A stretch of DNA of 23,623 nucleotides from CAWACC01 sp964390695 (GTDB taxonomy: Bacteria > Chlamydiota > Chlamydiia > Chlamydiales > Parachlamydiaceae). The translations under genes were made by a program, and so were the position numbers. The notes under the pieces are model-generated. The model was not told where the DNA came from, ran no database searches, and saw only the letters and a program-made list of their open reading frames with translations. Positions 7,724 to 16,600 of the stretch are shown here, in pieces; position 1 is the first letter of the stretch, and every line of letters starts with the position of its first letter. The DNA lies in assembly GCA_964390695.1 (NCBI GenBank), contig CAYMKI010000036.1:1-23623 (forward strand), written 5' to 3'.

Positions 7724-8068
7724 ATGGCATTAAAAGATACAACAAAGCATTTACGCGAACTTCTAAGCCAAATCACTGTGGATTTGGAAAAAGCTGATGG
7801 CGGCAACAAAGCTGCTTCGCAAAGAGTTCGTACTGGTACTGTAAAGCTTGAAAAAATAGCTAAAGTGTACCGTAAAGAGTCCATTAAAAATGAAAAGGCC
7901 ACAAAAGGCCAAAAGAAGACAGCTAAAAAAGCTGCTGCGAAGCCAAAAGCTAAAGCAGCACCTGCTAAGCACACAAAAGTTAAAGCAAAAGCAAAAGCTG
8001 TTGCAAGACCACGTGCTTTGGCCATTAGAAAAGCTAGCGCTAAATTGCCACGTTTTGGCGCCAGATAA
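7724..8068 (+). CDS. hctA: Histone H1-like nucleoid protein Hc1
   Basis: The product is 114 aa. The N-terminal part, about residues 1-58, matches chlamydial Hc1 closely (MALKDTTKHL and, later, NKAASQRVRT with KLEKIAKVYRKESIK). The rest is a Lys/Ala-rich tail with short KAKAK-type repeats, as in eukaryotic H1 tails. In Chlamydia, Hc1 binds DNA and RNA and condenses the nucleoid when reticulate bodies turn into elementary bodies. The tail here ends in the non-lysine segment SAKLPRFGAR, unlike the AKKAPKK-type end of C. trachomatis Hc1. The gene is monocistronic, with an AT-rich promoter region, a strong ribosome site and its own terminator. It is the best taxonomic marker in the window. Confidence 0.95.
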   Translation: MALKDTTKHLRELLSQITVDLEKADGGNKAASQRVRTGTVKLEKIAKVYRKESIKNEKATKGQKKTAKKAAAKPKAKAAPAKHTKVKAKAKAVARPRALAIRKASAKLPRFGAR

Positions 8069-8087
8069 TTTTTAGTTGTCTCGCTTA

Positions 8088-8119
8088 GGGAGGCGTTTTG
8101 CCTCCCATCTTACTTTTTC
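8088..8119 (+). terminator. Intrinsic terminator of hctA
   Basis: A perfect stem GGGAGGC (8088-8094) / GCCTCCC (8100-8106) closes a GTTTT loop. The plus strand then runs ATCTTACTTTTTCT. It sits 20 bp after the hctA stop and 4 bp beyond the end of the converging giant gene, so the hairpin may also serve that gene, though the T-run favours the plus strand. Confidence 0.85.
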
Positions 8120-11100
8120 TCATTATCTTCAATTACAAGTTTGCTTTTTAGAATTTCGATTTGCCTATCATCTAATATGCGGCTAGGATCAGCTTCCTTT
8201 AAAAGCTTAAGCAGGGTTGCATGTTCGCTGACGGTCAATCCTAAAATTATCTTATTGCAAGTGTTAAAAATGAGGGGTTTTAACAGCGAGCGGCTCTGAG
8301 CATCGAGATTGACTCTCGGGTAGAGCAAGTTTTCAAACAGGTGGGTAAGGATCCAAGACAGATCGAGCAATTGAGGCCCATGATGAGCGCAAGCGATATC
8401 AGCCAGTTTTGTTAAACTGCCAAATAGAATGATAGTATTGCCCTTGGCAATAGGCGCCTTTAGGAGGGTATTTATAATGCCTAAGGATAAGGTCATGATG
8501 CGCGAATGGAATATATGTTTGTAGCTATCAAAGCTCCATTTTACAATCTCGCTAATGAATAGGTTGGCTGCCTTTTCTTCTTCTGGAGTGTGGGGAACGA
8601 AATATTCTGTAAAAGTCAGGATAAAAGCAGATAGATCGCACATAATGTGTATGTGGCCATCTACGCCATATTCTAGATAATACGTATCCATCCGATAGAG
8701 TTTAAGCAAACACACAAAACTTTCTACAATAGCTTGAGTCACAGGAAATTTTTCGTTGCGGATGCTATCCTCAAAAATCTGAAGCAGATACTTGAAACAT
8801 AGAGGTTTATTGTTTTCAGGGAAGTGTTTGGCAATTTGCTGGATCGAATCGCAGAAGGACTTTTCATCCAATTTTGGAGGCAGGCTGCCAAGGTAGATGC
8901 TCCATTCATAGATATGCGGTTTGAGTATCGCAATTTTTTCCAGCGGCAAAACGGTGAGTACAAACTGCTTGTAATTAGGTAATTCAAGCTCAAATGCATC
9001 CAATTCAGGGCTTAAACTGTACACAAAATTTTGACAAAATCTAACAAAGGCTTTGATGATGTGTACGTTTAAGTTGGAGATGCTCTTGAGGTTATTCCAA
9101 AAAAACGAAAAGGTATCGTCTTTGACTAGGGAATTAAAGACCGTTTTGAGCATCTCGTAACGGCGAGGGGGCAATTCCAGTTCACCGATTTGCAAGCCTG
9201 AAAAAGTATTAGCGGTTTCCATTAAACTGTAAAAATGCCCTGAGTAGATGTTGTTTTGAAGGGCTTGGGATAATATTCTAAAAAATGCTCCACATAAATT
9301 CGCATCGCAAAAATAGCATGGGGTTGTAAAGAATTGCTCAAAGAATATCTGCAGTGAAGGGATAATTAAAGTTTTTGCCTCAGGATGCAGTTCGGGTATG
9401 AAATTTTGAAATAAAGTTATAAGATTTAGAACATAAGGTATATTGTCGTAAGGGTTGCTGAATTTTTCCTTTATGTTGTGGAGGAGGAGTTTTATGATTT
9501 CAATTTGAAGTTTTGAGATTTTGAGCGATTTGCAATTCCCATTTTTTTGCGGAGCTGATTTGGATAAAGATGACTTCTTGCTTGTGATTTTTTTTCCTTT
9601 CGGCTCATAGACAGCTTCTAAAGATATGGTAATTTGTTCGATTAGTTGAAAACAGAAGGGCACATCCAAGTGTTTTTTTTCAAGGCCTCTTGCAATGGCT
9701 TCGGCTATTTTGCTTAATAATGTATCGAAACTTTGGTCCTTGAAATTGCAATATTTCACAAGATTCGGAATAGTTGTGAGGCTCGATTTCACACTCTCTG
9801 GATCATCGGTTGATTCCCCCCGTTTGATCCAACTTAGGATAAAACGTTCTACGCATTGTCTAAAAGATACAGCGTGCCGACCATTTTCTACCCATTTAGG
9901 GAATTTAGGATGCTCAAGGAATAGAAATAAAACAAGGTAGTTAGCTTGGTCTGAGAGATCTTCTAGATAGCGCAGGGCTGTCTGTTGATATTGTTCTGAA
10001 CCGTTTTGTAGAGCGTTCACTATGAAAAGATTTTGAAGTTCAGGTATGGATGTTTGATATAAGGCTTGAAGAATATCTAAAGAGGATAGACATTGCATTT
10101 TGACAACTAAATGTTGTTGGAAGAAACTCTTGCCCACAGTTTCCCATAAGTCGGCACTGGCCGACATGATCTGCGAAAAACGGCAAAGAAGGGCTTTTTG
10201 AGCCGATTTATCATTTTGGAAGTAGTTTTTTTTCGATAGGAGATTTAAAGCCTCTAAGGTCTTTTCTGTGGAAGAGTCTGTTAAACCCAGGTACGCAGCA
10301 AAGGGAGATTGAATTTTGTAGGTTTCAATCAAAGTATAGAGAAGGGCCCTTTCTTTCACTCCGAAAGAGGAATTTTCAAAATCTTTGGGAAGGAGTTCAA
10401 GATAAAACTCCACGAATTCTTTTTGCTTAGGCGCAGGCAGTTTTGATACCAAACTGTCTAGTTTATCGAGGGTACCCATCAAGGCGGTAGAAGACTTTTT
10501 GTGCACGCTTTTTAACAATGCTTTAAGTTCATTTAAGAAAGAATCAGAGAATGGTTGGGTAAGATGAGCTTGTTCCAATAGCTTGTTGAGCAAATGATTG
10601 CTTTCATAAAATGGAAACTCGCTTCGTTTCAATTTCATGACATAACCAAGGAGGAATTCATCCTGTAAGGGCATGGGAAATGCATCCAGCAGACAGGCAG
10701 CTTGCTCTAGGGTTGCGGATGGGGTGAGGATGAAACGGTGAAGCCTGTTCTCGTCGACATAATTTTTTGAGCGCGGATCGATGAACAGTTGAAATTTCTG
10801 GGAGTGATTGAGATGTTCAAGATTGGCCAATTGCAGCCAGTCCTCTTTGTCCCATGCATCCAAACTGAAAAACACCGTGAGTTTTAAAGGGGCTTCAGCT
10901 GGCAAGGCATGATATAACGCTTTAAGGTCTATTTGAGATGTCTCCCACAGGTAGGAGTTTTCTTTATAAAGCAAACCGGCTTTATTGGGATTAGATATAG
11001 CTAATTCTTTTAGATATCTTTCTGTGAGAGGCCGGACGATTTCTTCGGGTAGTTTGCATATGGCATCCAGGGTTTTAGCTAGGTAGTGAATTTTCTGCGG

Positions 11101-13569
11101 GGTGTCCTGAATGTCCATCAAAAAGTTCAGGGTTTCCGTTGGGACAGATACTTTAAGGTGCAAAGCTCTAAGGTTGGGCAAAATGAGCAGCAGGTTCGAG
11201 CTATCTTTGGCTTGAATAAGTTTGAGGACGAGCTGGGTTAATACCACTTTAAGATGTGGCGAGATCTTCGATCTAGCAATTTGCAAGCGCTGAAGGCAGT
11301 GGGCGATCAAGGCAAAAATCTCGGGATTTGTGTGAGCTTGTTCCTGGTTGATGCAAAGGGTTAATATAGGTTCTATAGAGGAGACGGATAAGTGGTCTTT
11401 ACAGATAAAGGCCAGTTTCAAAAGAGATTCTCTCTGGTCGTCCATTAAGGATAGTAGAGCTGCTTGGGTAAAGAAATCCAAGCCCCATTTTTTAGAGGAA
11501 TCTTCAAGAGAGTGACTGAGAACATACTGCAAAATATCCGCTAAGATATTTTTAAGCTTCTTTTGCTCTACCCCGGAAGTTACAGCTATTTCGGTTAGAT
11601 AGCTCAATCTTTCAAATTCGCTTCTTTTTAGGGCTTCGCGATAACCTCTGAAAATAAGCTGATCGGCATATTCTACGGGGATTGTAAATTCACCCGTATG
11701 GAGCTTTAGCAAATTTTCTGCGGCTGTATATTCTTGATGAGCCAAGAGATCTTTCAGCTGCTCAAAAAAAGCGGTTGAATCCAAAGAATATTTAGAGAAT
11801 TTTTCTTGCCAAAGCGTATTGCCGATGAGTTGTTTATGTATCTCTGGGTTTTTTGCAGCTATTTTTTGCAAGAACGAATTGAAATCTTTCAGTTTCTGTT
11901 TTTCTAAAAGCTTTTCTAAAATCAAGGTATATAAAGCTATTGAGTCTTTCATCAAAGATAACTCGGTTGCTTCTTGAATATAATCTGCTTGGACGAGTTT
12001 TTCTATCCAGTGTGTTTCTTCTAGATCTTCTGTAAAGATGAGGGGGAGATAAGGCTGGAGATCGGCACAAGACAGGCGCAAAATCTTGCCCAAAAACTGA
12101 TGGATCAGGTCATTGGAAAGCAAAGGTTTGTGTTTTTTATAGGTTTCCAGCGAACCTTTTAGGTCATGGCGCATCTGACAATCGAATTTGATGGCGACAT
12201 AGGCCGGGTGATCTTCTTTGAAATCCACATTATCCAATAGATCAAAAGCTTCTGATGAAGGTATAGAAAGTGCGTTGCCATTCTGAATATATTTAGCGAT
12301 AGCTATAGGCAGTATATCTTTGGAAACAAACAGGGATTGTCTATCCTGTGCGTTAAGGGCCACTTTATTTTGGATAAAATCTATCCAGGCAGATTCCGGA
12401 ATAGGCAGTTTAGGCTCTATTCCCATGAGATCGGCTAAACAGAAAATATCATAGGCTTTCAACCGATACCGTTCGCCTCCGTTATTTTTTAAAAATCCCA
12501 ACAATCGCGCTTGAGGAGAATTTCCTGTAAGTTGATTATCTTGGATAAAATCCGAAAGCTTGGCATTTTTTTTGAAAAACAAGATTTTAAGGCAGATGAG
12601 AATCATCCGTTCATAAATTTGCTGGTTTTCTCCGATATGGCTGTCTCGTATAGCTTGAAACGTGTCTATAAATTTTTTGGAGTGGGTAATGTGAAAATCG
12701 GCAAAGCGTTGGCATAGGGTGTGCAAATGGTTAAAGTGGCTTATTTTATACCCTTTGGCCATGTAGTAGGCAGCTAGTGGAAAACCAAGATGATTGATCT
12801 TCTCAACATGGTCTATATCTAATTTCTTTTCTATCCGATTTTGAAGCGGCTGCCAAGGGTCTTTATTTGTTGAGGTCCACGCAGCTTCTGATTTATCGCC
12901 TTTTATGTATGGGATCAGGTTGTATTTCCAGTCGTCACGTACAAATAAATGTCTAGGGCCCCCTGTGGTAATGCTAAAGTCTATCCAGAATCCCTTAGGA
13001 TCTCCGAGAGAAATGATGCACAAGCCTTGTTCACAGCTGACCATTCTTTTTAAAAATCCGGTATCGAATAGTGTAGATTTGTCTTGGACTATGCCTGAAG
13101 CCTGCATGGCTTTGATCATACAATTAATGATCTCATACAAGGTATGATTAGGGTGGCCTTTGAGATCTATAGAGATGTCCAAATCCTGTAATCGGTTGAA
13201 TTCATCTAGATAGGGATCTTGAATGCCCGCTTTTTCGGCATATTTTTTAGCTAAAACTTGTCCTATGAGATAGGCAACAGCTCCTCCGGAGATATCGAAA
13301 TGTGAAGGATTAATTTTAGCATCCAAGAGGCATTGGTGAAATTTTCGAAGCAAGGTGGGAAGTTTCAAAGTTCCTAGAGGTACCCCCTCTTTAGAGACTA
13401 TATCTACGGAGCGTTCTAGGGTAGAAGACAGCCTGTTAGGAGAAATGACAGGCAAAAGTTCATTGCCAGAAACCGTTGGATGCGTGTCTTGGCCTCTAGT
13501 ATGTTCGCCGTTGGTGACGGAAGAAGAGGTAGTGGCATGAGGATTTAAGGAAGTAGGGGACAGATTCAT
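8110..13569 (-). CDS. Giant protein with nucleotidyltransferase-like head and helical-repeat body, copy 2 (1819 aa)
   Basis: The product is a full-length paralogue of the gene just upstream at 13603-19020. Residues 1-50 are Ser/Thr-rich and probably disordered. A block at 45-270 resembles a divergent class II poly(A) polymerase/CCA-type nucleotidyltransferase head. It has Gly95-Gly96 in GGAVAYLIG, Asp129 and Asp131 in RLQDLDISIDL, Asp197 in GFWIDFS, and then VRDDWKYNLIPY at 210-221, which recalls the RRDFTxNAL motif. The gap between GG and DxD is about 34 residues, longer than in typical enzymes. A conserved RIEKKLDIDHVEKINHLGF follows at 246-264. The remaining 1500 residues are Leu-rich helices without clear consensus repeats, probably an alpha-solenoid. 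There is no signal peptide or membrane segment. The start lies 33 bp after the upstream gene and has no visible Shine-Dalgarno, so it is likely expressed from the same transcript. Function unknown. Confidence 0.85.
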   Translation of the reverse strand: MNLSPTSLNPHATTSSSVTNGEHTRGQDTHPTVSGNELLPVISPNRLSSTLERSVDIVSKEGVPLGTLKLPTLLRKFHQCLLDAKINPSHFDISGGAVAYLIGQVLAKKYAEKAGIQDPYLDEFNRLQDLDISIDLKGHPNHTLYEIINCMIKAMQASGIVQDKSTLFDTGFLKRMVSCEQGLCIISLGDPKGFWIDFSITTGGPRHLFVRDDWKYNLIPYIKGDKSEAAWTSTNKDPWQPLQNRIEKKLDIDHVEKINHLGFPLAAYYMAKGYKISHFNHLHTLCQRFADFHITHSKKFIDTFQAIRDSHIGENQQIYERMILICLKILFFKKNAKLSDFIQDNQLTGNSPQARLLGFLKNNGGERYRLKAYDIFCLADLMGIEPKLPIPESAWIDFIQNKVALNAQDRQSLFVSKDILPIAIAKYIQNGNALSIPSSEAFDLLDNVDFKEDHPAYVAIKFDCQMRHDLKGSLETYKKHKPLLSNDLIHQFLGKILRLSCADLQPYLPLIFTEDLEETHWIEKLVQADYIQEATELSLMKDSIALYTLILEKLLEKQKLKDFNSFLQKIAAKNPEIHKQLIGNTLWQEKFSKYSLDSTAFFEQLKDLLAHQEYTAAENLLKLHTGEFTIPVEYADQLIFRGYREALKRSEFERLSYLTEIAVTSGVEQKKLKNILADILQYVLSHSLEDSSKKWGLDFFTQAALLSLMDDQRESLLKLAFICKDHLSVSSIEPILTLCINQEQAHTNPEIFALIAHCLQRLQIARSKISPHLKVVLTQLVLKLIQAKDSSNLLLILPNLRALHLKVSVPTETLNFLMDIQDTPQKIHYLAKTLDAICKLPEEIVRPLTERYLKELAISNPNKAGLLYKENSYLWETSQIDLKALYHALPAEAPLKLTVFFSLDAWDKEDWLQLANLEHLNHSQKFQLFIDPRSKNYVDENRLHRFILTPSATLEQAACLLDAFPMPLQDEFLLGYVMKLKRSEFPFYESNHLLNKLLEQAHLTQPFSDSFLNELKALLKSVHKKSSTALMGTLDKLDSLVSKLPAPKQKEFVEFYLELLPKDFENSSFGVKERALLYTLIETYKIQSPFAAYLGLTDSSTEKTLEALNLLSKKNYFQNDKSAQKALLCRFSQIMSASADLWETVGKSFFQQHLVVKMQCLSSLDILQALYQTSIPELQNLFIVNALQNGSEQYQQTALRYLEDLSDQANYLVLFLFLEHPKFPKWVENGRHAVSFRQCVERFILSWIKRGESTDDPESVKSSLTTIPNLVKYCNFKDQSFDTLLSKIAEAIARGLEKKHLDVPFCFQLIEQITISLEAVYEPKGKKITSKKSSLSKSAPQKNGNCKSLKISKLQIEIIKLLLHNIKEKFSNPYDNIPYVLNLITLFQNFIPELHPEAKTLIIPSLQIFFEQFFTTPCYFCDANLCGAFFRILSQALQNNIYSGHFYSLMETANTFSGLQIGELELPPRRYEMLKTVFNSLVKDDTFSFFWNNLKSISNLNVHIIKAFVRFCQNFVYSLSPELDAFELELPNYKQFVLTVLPLEKIAILKPHIYEWSIYLGSLPPKLDEKSFCDSIQQIAKHFPENNKPLCFKYLLQIFEDSIRNEKFPVTQAIVESFVCLLKLYRMDTYYLEYGVDGHIHIMCDLSAFILTFTEYFVPHTPEEEKAANLFISEIVKWSFDSYKHIFHSRIMTLSLGIINTLLKAPIAKGNTIILFGSLTKLADIACAHHGPQLLDLSWILTHLFENLLYPRVNLDAQSRSLLKPLIFNTCNKIILGLTVSEHATLLKLLKEADPSRILDDRQIEILKSKLVIEDNEKK

Positions 13570-13602
13570 GAATTACCAAAAGAGGGTATATAAGTTTAGG
13601 TT

Positions 13603-16600
13603 TTATTTATTAATCATAGCTAGAAGCTTATCGCGTTGCTGAGAGCCAAGCGCGTGTTGGATCTGTCTACTTTGCAATAGGTTCTTGATTTTTTTATGGT
13701 TGGATGGATTTACAATCCCGAGGATTTTTTCACATATGTTGAATACCACCGGTTCCCAAAGAGAACGAGTTTGAGTATCGGGGATTTGGGCGGGATTTAG
13801 AATCAAATCCAGTATGGACATGCACAGCTCGTCTAATTCGGATTTTTCAGAAGACGTGGAATAGAAACTGCAGATGTGTTCAGTCATTTTTCTTAGGCTG
13901 CCTATGATGAGTAAGGAAGAGCCCTTCGAAAGCGAAGAGGCGCATAATTGTTTCATGGTTTTTAGGATCTGACGTGTCTTTGCGATATTCAAGGCATCTT
14001 GTGGCGAGGGAAGCAGCCATTTTAGGACAGTTTGCATAAAAATGACTTGTAAGTTTGAGGCCTGTGGTAGATGTTTTTCGCAATAAGGCATAAATTCATC
14101 CAAAAATTGAGAAACCTGTGAGACGTGAAATTCGGAAGCTTTTCCTATAGGCAGCATACCGAGCAATTGATCAAAGAAACCAAGTATTGGTTTTGAGATG
14201 TTTAATGCATTTATCGTGAGGGTTTTAAGATACCGTTGTAGCAGCCAAGAAAACGCAAGGTCAATATTTGCCAGGGGGTAATAGTCTAAGATATTTTGCA
14301 TAACCCCATTGAAGTGTCTTTCATCGAGGTTGTTATGGGAATTTCCAAGATAAATGCTCCAGGCTAATATTTCCACAAAAGCTGGCAAGGGGTATTTCTT
14401 TCTTTGGATATCAGCCAATACATACATGAGATTTGCGCTGAAGCTGGGAAAATAGGGACTCGTGGGAGGAAGGGCACAGAAAATATTGTTGAGAAATGCG
14501 CCGTAATTTCTGACAAGTTGATTGTTTGTAACAAACTTATCTTGGCGAGTTTTCCAAAATTTATCAAAGGCTTTGTCGTCATATAAGACATTAAAAGCTT
14601 TGATACAGCAACCCATCCAAATGGGTGTCAAGGATTCATTCTGGAATGTTTTACCAGAAAATGTATTGACGGTTTCAAGCAGTTGTTCATATGCGCCTGT
14701 ATAAAAGTAGTTGCTTAAAGCTTTCTCGAATACATCAAACACGGAGGTGCACATTTTGACGTTATTATACAATGTTGGGGCGTTGAAGAAATGATGGAGA
14801 AAGAGTTGCATGACGCAGTAAAATTCTTTGGAGGCTTCAGGGTGGAGCTTAGACATGATGTTATTCAACATGCGTACAATATGGTCTACTTGCTTTTCAG
14901 GATGCTTGCATGAAGATGTGAAGGCTTTGAAGTTCTCTAATAGAACATTAAGACATTCCATGTGGAATCTACAAACATGAGGATGGGATCTCCCTACTAA
15001 TTCAGGAGAGATAGTACTCATGGTCAGGGCTTTTCTTTCTTCTACACCCAATTTTTTTGATCCGAATAAGTTAGAATAAGTCTCTCCAAAGCTATTCATC
15101 AAGTCATAGAAGCAACTTTTATCGGCGGCTAGCAAGAGGCACTGCCCTATATTGTGGGCAAACTTTTTCCTGATCCTATCGAAACTAACATCTTTGAAAT
15201 GGCAATAGGCAATTTTTGGGATAATTTTCGAAAGCAATAGCTGTTGTTTCTTTTCGTTAAAGTTGTTATTTGATAGATCCAAGGACTTCAATAAATACGA
15301 TTCGACGGCAGTCTTAAAGGCGTTAGCAAAATGGCCTGAATTCAAGTACTTTGAAAAATTGGGATGAGAAATAATGTTATCCACGCATTCCAAATGGCTG
15401 TTTTGCGTTAAATCGATGAGGTACTTTAGGGCTGATTTGTCATAATCGGATGAATTGCTTTTCAAGGCATGAGTCAAATATAGATGCTGGAGATGAGGGT
15501 GATCTGTATCGTTCAAGACATCGAGGATATCTCTGGGCGAGATATGGGTATTTTTATCTGAAAGATAACTTTCCACAAATTGACGCCCTACCGGCTCCCA
15601 AAAAGCCGGATTTTTCGACAGGATTTTTGACAGGTCAGAGAGCGCTGATTTGATAGCTGGGCGATGATCGCGGAACATGTTTGCTTTCAAAAGGGTCTGA
15701 ATGCCTTTTTCATTTTTATCTACAGCTTCATCGGTGAGATCTAAATAAACAGAGAAGTTTGAGGGCGTCGAAATTTTTTCGAGGAGGGTGTTCAGGCAGG
15801 CGCGTTCTTCGTTTGAATAGTCGTTGTCTTCAAAATCTATAGGCAGACATTCGAGAAAATAAATTCCAAATGCTGTTTTCGAATCGGAAGGCAGTTTCGA
15901 TATAAAAAGATCTACGTCGAAGATCGTATCGATTAAGCTTGAGGGGCATTTCTTGTGCAGGTGGCGTAAAATTTCCTTGAGTTTGGTCTCTACCTGATTG
16001 TCGGTGAACATAGGGGTGTCTATGCGAGAGACTCTTTTGATAAAGTCGAGGCAAGTGTTTATGGGGTAGCTTTGGGCTTTCAATTTCTCATAATAGGCCA
16101 TAAGAAATTCGAAACTTAAAGGTAAGGGATAAGCTTGCAGTAAAATTAAGGAGTTTTCGAGTGAGGCGTTTTTGGTGAGGATAAAATATTCCATCCATTG
16201 GGCATCGATATATAGACTTGCTCTGGGATCTGTCAATATTTGGAGCAACTGCCCTTCTTTGATATTTTCCGTTTGTACGATCTGCTTCCAATCTTCAAAA
16301 GACCATTGTGGTAAAAGACAGAACACGGAAAATTTTAAGGCCGTATTTACAGGTAATTTATCAAATAAGGATTTGAGAGTTTCCTGTGATCTAATCCAAT
16401 AATAGGGGTTATTTTCAAACAAGGCCACGGCTTGTTTGGGTTTTGTTGAGCAAAGATGCAGTAGCTGCAGCTCCAGCAGTTGTCGTTTAGCATCTTCGGG
16501 CAAAGAACAGGAGGTTTCTAAGGCTTTTATGAGTTGTAGATGGATTTCATCTGAGCTTTGCAAGGTTAAGACTTTGCTCAAAGCATTTTCGGAAATAGGC

